From NCBI GenBank assembly GCA_913774355.1, contig CAJYGB010000022.1, positions 124,001-188,000 of the forward strand: DNA of 64,000 bases, given 5' to 3'. The stretch is from an uncultured Chryseobacterium sp. (GTDB taxonomy: Bacteria > Bacteroidota > Bacteroidia > Flavobacteriales > Weeksellaceae). Under the pieces are notes generated by a model. The model worked only from the letters and a program-made list of their open reading frames with translations. It made no database searches and was not told the DNA's origin. The position numbers were made by a program, and so were the translations under genes. This document shows, piece by piece, positions 8,528-15,785 of this stretch (within the stretch, counting starts at the first letter, position 1; every line of letters starts with the position of its first letter).

Positions 8528-9628
8528 TTACTTTTTAATAAATTTCAGTTGGGTCATATTCTCCTTGTCTTTAATCCGGATAAAATAAATCCCTTTTAAC
8601 AGATCGCGCACCGGCACCTTCTGATCGGAAATTTTCCCTTTACTTACCAGCTGTCCGGCTGCATTGTTAATTTCAAATTCAGTTCCTTCAAATCCTGAAA
8701 TATTTAAAACATCGGAGGCTGGGTTGGGATAAATTCTGATGTCCTTCTGTTGAGTAATTTCATTGGTTGAAAGATTCGCAGGCGTTAACAGATAAACGCT
8801 GTAATCCTCTACTTCACCATAAGTGAATGTTCCGCAGGCAGAGCTTGTCAGGGTTTCACTGATCATTACCCTCATGTTTACCCCGCAGGTTGTTCCTGTC
8901 TGATAAGCCGTTGCAGGAACGGCAAATGTTGACGTTGCGGTAGATGAAGCGGAAGAACCCGAAGAAAGCATCATTTCCGATGAATCAAACACCCCATCAC
9001 CGTTAAAATCGATCCACGCCCTTACGTAAACAGGATTCGGAGATCCTATCCACGTTTTGGAAACGGAAATCTGGTTTCCCGTACTGCCGATCATCAGCCG
9101 CACTTTTCGAGTAGGATCGGGCCGGTAATCCGTATAATTTGAAGTCCCGGAACTGCTTACCATCGGAGAAAGACCGCTTCCTGCAGGGGTTACCGTTACA
9201 TTTGAAATATAAGCTACATTAGCATTTAATGAAGATGCGGCGCAATAATTCATGTATAAAGTGGTAAAAAATACGGATTCGGACCACGCACTTGTCGTGG
9301 GAGAACCGGAGCATACTTTTGCTACCTGCACTTCATAGGTGGTACACGGTGATAAAGCGGTTATTGTAAAGGAGTTAACAAAAATCTGCGCAACGTTGAT
9401 CCACGGAGAAGCCGGATACATCCTGAATCTTATCATATACGAAGTTGCAGTCGGATCGTTGGTCCAGGTTACCGTTCCGGAAGTCATGGTGATATTGGAA
9501 ACCTGTACATTCGCGGGCACCGTATCACAAAGATAGCAGTAGCCAGGATCTCGCGCCGGTACATTTTTGCTTTGAAAAAATGAAATTCCTGAGAGAAAAA
9601 TAAAGAAAAAAAGTAATTGTTTCATCAT
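8528..9628 (-). CDS. Type IX secretion substrate with fibronectin III and GEVED domains
   Basis: A 366-residue secreted protein. After the signal peptide comes an Fn3 domain (about 38-125: VSNITMTSGTVTWTNDPTAT, then YEVQVAKVCSGSPTTSAWSE). A GEVED domain follows at about 200-285 (RAWIDFNGDGVFDSSEMML, and the name-giving YGEVEDYSVYL). The type A T9SS sorting domain is at about 295-366 (IRIYPNPASDVLNISGFEG, then GIYFIRIKDKE). The protein should pass the outer membrane by T9SS and be anchored or released. An adhesive or structural role is plausible, not shown. The start could be the second Met (9625). Confidence 0.9.
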   Translation of the reverse strand: MMKQLLFFFIFLSGISFFQSKNVPARDPGYCYLCDTVPANVQVSNITMTSGTVTWTNDPTATSYMIRFRMYPASPWINVAQIFVNSFTITALSPCTTYEVQVAKVCSGSPTTSAWSESVFFTTLYMNYCAASSLNANVAYISNVTVTPAGSGLSPMVSSSGTSNYTDYRPDPTRKVRLMIGSTGNQISVSKTWIGSPNPVYVRAWIDFNGDGVFDSSEMMLSSGSSASSTATSTFAVPATAYQTGTTCGVNMRVMISETLTSSACGTFTYGEVEDYSVYLLTPANLSTNEITQQKDIRIYPNPASDVLNISGFEGTEFEINNAAGQLVSKGKISDQKVPVRDLLKGIYFIRIKDKENMTQLKFIKK

Positions 9629-9718
9629 ATTTAATGGTTAAGATTGTTTTCAAAAGTTATTAAGTACGCTAAAGATAATGAATTAAATCAAAAACTTATC
9701 TTTATTATGATTTGAAAT

Positions 9719-9997
9719 ATGATTAAAATGCTAAAAATCCTTTGGATCTTTTATATAAAATTGCTCATTCCGGCCGTATTGTTTTCATTGCTTTTAGCTT
9801 TTCAGACGGGGTTCAACATCGGTAATTTCGGATTCTGCTTCCTTATTATTTTCCCTGTTTTTCATTTTTTAATTTATGAACTGAGATTTAGAAATGAGTA
9901 CGTGTTCTTTGCCAATTTCGGTTTTTCAAAATCGTTTCTTTGGATCACTACCGTTTCAATCGGTTTTGTTATTAATCTGATCTCTAAATTTTTATGA
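9719..9997 (+). CDS. Small membrane protein paired with an ABC ATPase
   Basis: A 92-residue hydrophobic protein with segments at about 8-28, 34-53 and 73-90 (KILWIFYIKLLIPAVLFSLL, GFCFLIIFPVFHFLIYELRF, SFLWITTVSIGFVINLISKF). It overlaps the ABC ATPase gene by 4 nt (ATGA-type junction), which implies translational coupling. It is the only candidate membrane partner of that ATPase in the window and is far smaller than a normal ABC permease. No named family is recognised. Confidence 0.75.
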   Translation: MIKMLKILWIFYIKLLIPAVLFSLLLAFQTGFNIGNFGFCFLIIFPVFHFLIYELRFRNEYVFFANFGFSKSFLWITTVSIGFVINLISKFL

Positions 9998-10668
9998 ATA
10001 AATTACATATCGACAGCATTACAAAATCCTTTGGTTCACAGAAAATTTTACAGGATGTCTGCCTAAGTTGTGAAACAGGAAATATTACGGCCTTATTGGG
10101 ACGAATCGGTTCGGGGAAATCCACTTTACTTCAAATTATTTTCGGAACTATGAAAGGAGATTCTCAATTTATCAAATACAACGAACAGGTGCTGACGAAG
10201 CAATCGGACAGACGAAATAAGATCGCCTATCTTCCACAAAGCCCAATGTTCCCGAAGCATATTAAAATTAAAGAACTGATTCCTTTGTTCTGTAACCCGG
10301 AAAATACCAGAAAACTTTTTAGTGATGATCTCCTCCGGCCATTCCTGAACAGGACCGTAAGAAATCTTTCCGGTGGCGAAAGAAAACTGGCGGAAGTAAT
10401 GACGGTCATCCATTCCGAAGCCGAATTTATCCTGCTGGACCAGCCCTACAGCGGCCTCTCTCCCATCTTCACCGAAAAAGTAATGAAAATGATAAAAGAA
10501 AGATCCAAAGAAAAAGGATTTATCATTTCAGATTTTGATGTGCAGAATTTGATAGAGATTTCAGACGACATTTACCTTCTTCACGATGGCTCTTTGAAGC
10601 GAATTAAAGACTTAAATGAATTACAGCGGCATTACTATCTGCCCGAAAGTAGTATTCAAGTAAAATAA
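9994..10668 (+). CDS. ABC transporter ATP-binding protein with altered catalytic residues
   Basis: A 224-residue nucleotide-binding domain. Walker A is GRIGSGKST (36-44), the Q-loop Gln is in YLPQSPMF (82), and the signature is LSGGERK (125-131). The Walker B region reads FILLDQPYSG, so the catalytic Glu after Asp149 is Gln150. The switch region reads FIISDFDVQN, so the usual His is Phe181. ATP binding and dimerisation features are kept while both hydrolysis residues are changed. It is coupled to the 92-residue membrane protein upstream. Whether it still hydrolyses ATP is open; a regulatory ATP-binding role is one inference. Confidence 0.88.
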   Translation: MNKLHIDSITKSFGSQKILQDVCLSCETGNITALLGRIGSGKSTLLQIIFGTMKGDSQFIKYNEQVLTKQSDRRNKIAYLPQSPMFPKHIKIKELIPLFCNPENTRKLFSDDLLRPFLNRTVRNLSGGERKLAEVMTVIHSEAEFILLDQPYSGLSPIFTEKVMKMIKERSKEKGFIISDFDVQNLIEISDDIYLLHDGSLKRIKDLNELQRHYYLPESSIQVK

Positions 10669-10690
10669 ATCTGCGGTGGGAATCAGGTAA

Positions 10691-10722
10691 CAGGCTGGAA
10701 GAATGCGGGATACCGGAAGCTG
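10691..10722 (-). repeat. Dispersed spacer repeat, copy A
   Basis: The minus strand reads like copies at 12760, 44860 and 47170: an imperfect string of TTCCGG, ATCC and TTCCAGCC blocks. It lies in an intergenic region. Confidence 0.45.
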
Positions 10723-10945
10723 ATCTGGTCAGCATACTGGCTGACGTTCCTGGATATCAAATGATCTGACTTTTTTATTAAAATAACAAAACGCAGACTT
10801 TTGAATAGTATTCTCATCATTAAAAATCAAAAATTTTCAAACGGCTGCATATTTTTTTAATCCTTTGCAGCATTTAATTTCAAATAAAATCTAAATCTTT
10901 TGTGACTTTTGTGGTGGAATAAAAAGTTTAAACAAGTTTAATTTA

Positions 10946-10953
10946 TATATTTG
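10946..10953 (+). promoter_or_regulatory. -7 promoter box
   Basis: TATATTTG, an exact TAnnTTTG, 17 nt before the ATG at 10971. No good TTG is seen at the expected upstream distance. Confidence 0.45.
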
Positions 10954-10970
10954 GACTATTAAAAAATTTC

Positions 10971-11771
10971 ATGATGATTTCCGTATCTAAAGCATTGTAT
11001 ATATCCGTTTTCAGTATTTTTTCCGTGGCTTTTGCCAAAGGCCAGAACAAAGTTCCTTTCGGGGTGGTAAAAGCTGAAGAAGGCTATGCTATGGTACGGG
11101 TCCATAAAGATGATTACCGGAAAATCGTCGATAAGATCCGCATGAAGACGGGTGATGTGTTTATTTACGAAAAGCCGGCTCCGGGAGAAACCGAGTGGAT
11201 CTGGATCAAATATCCTGAAAGAGAAGACACCGAAAAACCTTTTGTACGGTATGACAGCATTACCAAAGAGGGCATGGTGAATAAAAACCGGGTGGTTTTC
11301 GTAGACAAGCTTCCACAATTTACCCCCTCCAAATCCAAGAACGGGAAATCTCTGATCTTTACCGATGATTCCAATCCGAAAATTCCGGGAAATCAACGGA
11401 CCAAAGTTATTATCGATGTCTACCCTTCTTATGCAAAGATAAAAAAGCAGGAGAAAGATGCGGAAGGAAATATCCTTAAAGTGGATAAGGTAAAAGCATG
11501 GGGCGTAGGAAAAGAACTTCCTGAAAACCTAACCGAAATTAAATCCGTACGGATTCAGCAGCCGGGAAGAGGGTCCGTTTTTGTAAGGGATGCCATCAAG
11601 AATATGTTCCAGCCAACCATGGATTTCAATAATGTGGGTGTAACGGCAATCGACAACGACCATATTTTCCTTTATATGATCAATGGTTCCGGACAGAACC
11701 GCTATACCACGATCTGGACCATCAAACAGGGAAAGGTCGAAAGCCAGATCATTTTCAAAAATCCTGAATAA
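10971..11771 (+). CDS. Secreted protein of unknown function
   Basis: A 266-residue protein with a signal peptide (SKALYISVFSIFSVAFAKGQ). The mature part is rich in beta-strand-like alternating residues and charged residues (GVVKAEEGYAMVRVHKDDYR, then EWIWIKYPEREDTEKPFVRY, and later HIFLYMINGSGQNRYTTIWT). No catalytic motif or named domain is recognised. It is probably periplasmic. ATG 10971 is followed at once by a second ATG at 10974; either may be used. It is a single-gene unit with its own -7 box. Confidence 0.75.
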   Translation: MMISVSKALYISVFSIFSVAFAKGQNKVPFGVVKAEEGYAMVRVHKDDYRKIVDKIRMKTGDVFIYEKPAPGETEWIWIKYPEREDTEKPFVRYDSITKEGMVNKNRVVFVDKLPQFTPSKSKNGKSLIFTDDSNPKIPGNQRTKVIIDVYPSYAKIKKQEKDAEGNILKVDKVKAWGVGKELPENLTEIKSVRIQQPGRGSVFVRDAIKNMFQPTMDFNNVGVTAIDNDHIFLYMINGSGQNRYTTIWTIKQGKVESQIIFKNPE

Positions 11772-11786
11772 TTCGTCAATAATCAT

Positions 11787-11794
11787 TACTTTTG
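11787..11794 (+). promoter_or_regulatory. -7 promoter box of the cobalamin riboswitch
   Basis: TACTTTTG, an exact TAnnTTTG, placed so that the transcript would begin just before the riboswitch aptamer. The upstream element reads CTG rather than TTG. Confidence 0.5.
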
Positions 11795-11799
11795 CCATT

Positions 11800-12005
11800 G
11801 GAAAGCCTTGGTATATGCAAACCGCTATACTTGGGACTTTCCGGGAAACCGGTTCTGCTTAACCGCAGATTAAAAGGGAATCGTGTGAAAATCACGAACT
11901 GTCGCGCAACTGTAAGTAACTGCAGTCTTTATTAATGATCCACTGTCCGGTACAACGGATGGGAAGGAAATAAAGATGTTACAAGTCAGGAGACCTGCCT
12001 TTTCT
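11800..12005 (+). ncRNA. Cobalamin (AdoCbl) riboswitch
   Basis: The conserved core is present in order: AAAAGGGAA (about 11872-11880), TGAAAATCACGAACTGTC, CGCAACTGTAAG (about 11905), and the B12 box AAGTCAGGAGACCTGCC (about 11983-11999). These are the signature blocks of the cobalamin riboswitch class. It sits on the plus strand, 110-120 nt ahead of an acyl-CoA thioesterase gene. No cobalamin transport or synthesis gene is in the window. The expression platform could not be assigned; no terminator-like hairpin with a T run follows, so control of translation start is more likely. Confidence 0.93.
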
Positions 12006-12120
12006 TTACCATAAAACTTTCGCGATTTGAAGTTTATTGACCAGACGGACAACGGAGATTTCCATCTCTGCTCTGCTGTTATGTTGATCTATTTCATTTC
12101 GCTTTAATTAATAATGAAAT

Positions 12121-12504
12121 ATGACGACAGAAGAAAGAATTGAAAAGTCCGAAACCCGAATTTTCAAAGCGGTTTTTCCCAATACAACCAATCATTACGA
12201 TACGCTTTTCGGAGGTACGGCCATGCAGCTGATGGACGAAGTAGCCTTTATTGCAGCCACCCGCTTTGCCAGAAAACGCGTGGTGACCGTAAGCAGTGAC
12301 AAGATCGATTTCAAAAGGTCGATTCCTGCCGGGACCATTGTGGAACTGATCGGAAAGGTAGTTCATGTAGGAAAAACCAGCCTGAAAGTAAATGTGGAAA
12401 TCTACACCGAGCAGATGTATTCCTATGAAAGGGAAAAGGCCATCGTAGGTGATTTTACTTTTGTCGCCATTGATGAATTCAAGAAACCGATCCAAATCCT
12501 ATAA
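12121..12504 (+). CDS. Acyl-CoA thioesterase (YciA-like, hotdog fold)
   Basis: A 127-residue hotdog thioesterase that should hydrolyse acyl-CoA. The TNHYDTLFGGTAMQLMDEVAFIAATRFARK segment holds the GG...MDE/D catalytic region of the YciA/BACH branch. It is followed by VTVSSDKIDFKRSIPAG and the strand VHVGKTSLKVNVEIY. ATG 12121 matches the family N-terminus. The gene is the first one behind the cobalamin riboswitch on the same strand, so it is the natural target. An 8-codon frame (12081-12107) lies between them. A strong terminator follows. Confidence 0.9.
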   Translation: MTTEERIEKSETRIFKAVFPNTTNHYDTLFGGTAMQLMDEVAFIAATRFARKRVVTVSSDKIDFKRSIPAGTIVELIGKVVHVGKTSLKVNVEIYTEQMYSYEREKAIVGDFTFVAIDEFKKPIQIL

Positions 12505-12565
12505 ACAGGTTCGGGCGACCAAAGTTCGCCGGAACTCATACTTCTCATTATTTTTTTACTCAGTT

Positions 12566-12596
12566 TCGGCGGGCTTTGCCCGCCGATTTTTATTTT
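12566..12596 (+). terminator. Rho-independent terminator
   Basis: TCGGCGGGC (12566-12574) pairs with GCCCGCCGA (12578-12586) around TTT, followed by a T-rich tail. It closes the thioesterase gene. Confidence 0.93.
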
Positions 12597-12759
12597 ATGA
12601 ATCTGCAAAACCTGGATATTTCAATGTAAATTCGATAATATATAATTTATTTTCACTGATTTAAAAAAAGAAAAAAAATGATCAGGATTTTAACTAATTT
12701 TATCCCTTACGCAGATCATTTGATACTTCAGACTGTTATCGATATGCCAATTGAAAAAA

Positions 12760-12793
12760 CTTCCAGCCTCCAGCTTCCCTCGTCCAACCTTTT
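12760..12793 (+). repeat. Dispersed spacer repeat, copy B
   Basis: CTTCCAGCCTCCAGCTTCCC, related to the copies at 10691, 44860 and 47170. Confidence 0.45.
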
Positions 12794-12807
12794 ATTTCAG
12801 GTTTACT

Positions 12808-13398
12808 TTATTTCAGCACCTTCTCTGTTTCCAGGTTTTTAATCAGCAACAGCTGGAACGCTTCTCCCAATTCATCGGAAGCCCTGCTGATGGCATTTTC
12901 CAGCATATTCCGGATCTGCCGTTCCGTAACTCCCGCTTCGGTCCAGCTCTTTCCTGAGGTGTGTGAGTTCAGGATGAAAGGCATAATCCTGTCGATGGCA
13001 CAGGCAAAAATGGCATCCGGGGTTTGTTCTTCTTCAAATTCAAGCCACAAGTTGAAAAATTCTGACCGTAGAGGTTCGTCGAGAATCCCAAAAATATTCT
13101 GTGCGGAGATTTTTTCCCGGTCAAACTTTCCGGTCATCGCTACTTCGTCGAACAGGAAGGTATCTCCGGCTTCAATTTCCACAAGGTCATGAATCGAAAG
13201 CATCCTGATCACCCTTAACAAATCGATATCCGCCCTATTTTTGGCGTATGGAAAAAGAATCTGGGCCAGAATAATAATCTGCCAGGAATGTTCTGCTGTA
13301 TTTTCCCTTCTTGAATCGTCGGCATTGTAATTTCTCCGCTGTACATTTTTCAGGGCGTCCACCGCCAGGATAAAGTCGATTTCTTTCTGGATCTTCAT
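12808..13398 (-). CDS. HD-domain hydrolase (YfbR-like nucleotidase)
   Basis: A 196-residue HD-superfamily phosphohydrolase. The metal-binding pattern is present: H in ENTAEHSWQIIILAQ, the HD pair in LSIHDLVEIEAGDTF, and the distal Asp in FACAIDRIMPFILN. This set fits the YfbR/HDDC2 branch, which acts on deoxynucleoside 5'-monophosphates. ATG 13398 (MKIQKEIDFILAVDALKNV) is preferred over the upstream ATG at 13503. The 35 residues between are low-complexity and contain the promoter region (TATTTTTG at 13431-13438, minus). Confidence 0.88.
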   Translation of the reverse strand: MKIQKEIDFILAVDALKNVQRRNYNADDSRRENTAEHSWQIIILAQILFPYAKNRADIDLLRVIRMLSIHDLVEIEAGDTFLFDEVAMTGKFDREKISAQNIFGILDEPLRSEFFNLWLEFEEEQTPDAIFACAIDRIMPFILNSHTSGKSWTEAGVTERQIRNMLENAISRASDELGEAFQLLLIKNLETEKVLK

Positions 13399-13892
13399 TG
13401 CTGTTTTGTTTAAGTGATGGTAATTTTTTGCAAAAATACGGCTTTTGAAGATAATTTTATTTAATGTGAGTACGGTATAACAAATGGTTGAACTTATCGA
13501 CATCTAAAATGCTACATTTGCGATCAATTGCATCTGGTAAAAACTTAATGTTTTTATTGTGGTTTAATTTGGCTAAAAGCCAATCATTGCACATTATCAA
13601 ATAAATGGGCTGAAGCCCATTTCTATTGATCCAGCAATACCTTTTTTATTGGATTCCTTTTCCTTAATTAGCTGTATCAGTCGCTATAAATTTGAACGTT
13701 TCAAATTTTTATACCGTACATCTGATTATACATAAAAATAAACGGCATTACATTTTATCAAAAATAATCTTGCACCTTCCTGCACTATGAATACAAAATT
13801 TCCTTGTGTGCTTGCGATTCCCAACATCAACTTTTTAAATTCCATACAATCACTATGAGAGATTAGTTGTATTTTTAAGGTAAATATTCAGT
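13399..13892. other. Spacer with palindromic repeats
   Basis: This gap of almost 500 nt holds the HD gene promoter box, two GGCT...AGCC palindromes (13569-13622), and no supported gene. A 23-codon frame MNTKFPCVLAIPNINFLNSI (from 13787) has no other support. Confidence 0.6.
13569..13622. repeat. Paired GGCTnAAGCC palindromes
   Basis: TTGGCTAAAAGCCAA (13569-13583) and AAATGGGCTGAAGCCCATTT (about 13603-13622). Similar paired palindromes occur at 47074-47150. Confidence 0.6.
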
Positions 13893-15227
13893 ATGGCTTC
13901 TCAATTCAGTTATCCGCCGGAAATTACAGGAAAAAGAAAATTATATGCCCTTTTAAACGGAGTAAAGGATCCGCTGGGCGTTATCAGCGGAAATCACGCG
14001 ATTTTTGGAGACAGCTATTATCTGAAAGCTTCTTTTACGGACAAAAAATTCATCTTCACACAGGATAAGGAATTCATCGAATATATTTTAAAGCAGAATC
14101 ATAAAAACTATTTCAAATCGGAAATACAATCCATCACACTGGGGAAATACCTTGGTAACGGACTGCTTACCAACAACGGAAAAGACTGGCTCCAGCAGAG
14201 GCGACTGATCCAGCCCGGCTTCAGCAAAGCCAAAATCGCTAATCTGGTTTCCATTATGGATGAGGAAATCGATAAAGTATTTCAGCCATTTGATCGGGAA
14301 CCTGAAGTGGATTTATATGATCTCTTCCATACGCTGGCGTTTAATATCGTGGCGAAAACCCTTTTCAGTTCGGATATTGAGGAAAACGAGGTGAAAGAAC
14401 TGGGAAAGATCATTACCGAAGTACAGGAAGTTTTTGCAAAAGAAGTCCGGCTGCCTTTTTATACCCAGGTTCTGCAGGCATTGGGCGTTATTAAAAAGAC
14501 CATTCAAAAAAGCGAAAGGTCAAAGGCCATTATTCAGAATGTTCTGGATAAACGCCGAAATTCAGGTGAGGAAAAAAATGACCTGCTGGATATGCTCATC
14601 CATTCCAGATATGAAGATACAGGACTTCCTATGTCTGATCAGCAGTTGGTGGATGAAATGCTGATTCTTTTTATTGCCGGGCATGAAACTACCGCCAATG
14701 CATTAAGCTTTATTTTTTTTGAGATCAGCCAACATCCGGATACGGAAAAGAAATTACGGCTGGAAATTGAGGAATCAGGTGAACATGCTTTTACGACAGA
14801 AAGCCTGATGAAGAAATCTTTTACCACCAATGTCATTAAAGAAGCCATGCGGCTGCATTCTCCGGCGTGGGCAATGGATCGCCAGGCACTGGAAGACGAC
14901 CGGTTCAAAGATTATTCATGGGAGAAAGGGACACTGATCATCCTTTATATTTCAGGACTTCACCGGAACCCTAAGTACTGGGACCGTCCTGATGATTTTA
15001 TTCCGGAACGTTTTGACGATGAAAATGCCCGGAATTTTGCCTATTATCCTTTCGGAGCCGGGCCGCGCCTCTGCATCGGCGAACATTTTGCCATGATGGA
15101 AATGGCGCTGATTGTCCGTAAGTTCTATAAAAAATTTCACTTTCGTTCCCATCAGGAAACTTTGGAGAAAAAGGCATTGGTTACTTTAAGAACGACCAGC
15201 CTGCGAGGCAAAATCATTAAAATTTAA
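13893..15227 (+). CDS. Cytochrome P450
   Basis: A 444-residue soluble P450 mono-oxygenase. The I-helix oxygen-activation motif AGHETTAN is at 262-269, the ExxR motif EAMR at 317-320, and the PERF segment at 371-374. The heme loop FGAGPRLCIGEHFA has the axial Cys at 394. Length and motifs are complete. No ferredoxin or reductase gene is adjacent, so the redox partner must be encoded elsewhere. The substrate is unknown; similar stand-alone enzymes of this layout often act on fatty acids or terpenoids, which is only a guess here. Confidence 0.95.
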   Translation: MASQFSYPPEITGKRKLYALLNGVKDPLGVISGNHAIFGDSYYLKASFTDKKFIFTQDKEFIEYILKQNHKNYFKSEIQSITLGKYLGNGLLTNNGKDWLQQRRLIQPGFSKAKIANLVSIMDEEIDKVFQPFDREPEVDLYDLFHTLAFNIVAKTLFSSDIEENEVKELGKIITEVQEVFAKEVRLPFYTQVLQALGVIKKTIQKSERSKAIIQNVLDKRRNSGEEKNDLLDMLIHSRYEDTGLPMSDQQLVDEMLILFIAGHETTANALSFIFFEISQHPDTEKKLRLEIEESGEHAFTTESLMKKSFTTNVIKEAMRLHSPAWAMDRQALEDDRFKDYSWEKGTLIILYISGLHRNPKYWDRPDDFIPERFDDENARNFAYYPFGAGPRLCIGEHFAMMEMALIVRKFYKKFHFRSHQETLEKKALVTLRTTSLRGKIIKI

Positions 15228-15352
15228 TCCCGTTTTATAAGAACTCCCCATAGACTTAACTTTCAATACAAAAATAATTACTTTGATTTTCAATATCTTA
15301 CATAATAAATAATTATTTTTTCACTACTTTGTATTGCATAATACCATTTTAA

Positions 15353-15373
15353 TTACATATCTTTGTAATGTAA
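15353..15373. promoter_or_regulatory. PadR promoter with overlapping inverted repeat
   Basis: The -7 box TATCTTTG (15358-15365) lies inside the inverted repeat TTACAT, 9 nt, ATGTAA (15353-15373). A TTG at 15334-15336 lies 21 nt upstream of the box. An operator over the -7 box suggests autoregulation by the PadR protein encoded next. Confidence 0.5.
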
Positions 15374-15445
15374 AATCGAAGAAGGTTCTGCTGGCCGGGT
15401 TCCCGATTCGAAGATTATATAACTAATTAACAAAACTTATTAAAG

Positions 15446-15775
15446 ATGAATACCGAAAATACCAAAGCGCAAATGCGGAAAGGGATTCTGGAATTCTGTA
15501 TTTTAAGTCTCATCAATCACCGCGAAATGTATGTTTCCGATCTGATCGACGAACTGAAAAAAGGAAAGCTGGATGTCGTGGAAGGAACCCTCTACCCTCT
15601 TTTAACAAGATTAAAAAACGGAGAGTTTCTTTCGTACCGATGGGAAGAATCCACGGGCGGTCCCCCAAGGAAGTATTACCAGATCACGGAAAAAGGGAAA
15701 CTGTTCCTGAACGAACTTCAAAATACCTGGAACGATTTGACAGATTCAGTTAACCAAATCACTCAAAAACATTAA
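15446..15775 (+). CDS. PadR-family transcriptional regulator
   Basis: A 109-residue winged-helix regulator. It begins KAQMRKGILEFCILSLINHR and has the recognition region MYVSDLIDELKKGKLDVVEGTLYPLLTRLK. The wing is FLSYRWEESTGGPPRKYYQITEKGK, the hallmark GPPRKYY block of PadR proteins. The short C-terminal helix serves dimerisation. It ends 10 nt before the PspC-domain gene, a pairing common in Bacteroidetes in which PadR controls an envelope protein operon. Confidence 0.95.
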   Translation: MNTENTKAQMRKGILEFCILSLINHREMYVSDLIDELKKGKLDVVEGTLYPLLTRLKNGEFLSYRWEESTGGPPRKYYQITEKGKLFLNELQNTWNDLTDSVNQITQKH

Positions 15776-15785
15776 AAACAAAGCT

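Larger units (their letters stand above)
10669..10970. other. Spacer without a gene
   Basis: This 302-nt spacer holds a copy of the CCAGC/CCGG spacer repeat (10691-10722), a TTTTGTGACTTTTGTGG motif (10897-10917), and a promoter box at 10946. No reading frame is supported. Confidence 0.7.
12505..12807. other. Spacer with terminator and repeat
   Basis: This 303-nt spacer contains the terminator at 12566 and spacer repeat copy B. A 54-residue frame (12678-12842, MIRILTNFIPYADHLILQTV...) runs into the repeat and the convergent gene and is not supported as a gene. Confidence 0.6.

Noticed and set aside
13787..13858. A 23-codon frame before the P450 gene
   Set aside because: It has no promoter, no ribosome site and no family.
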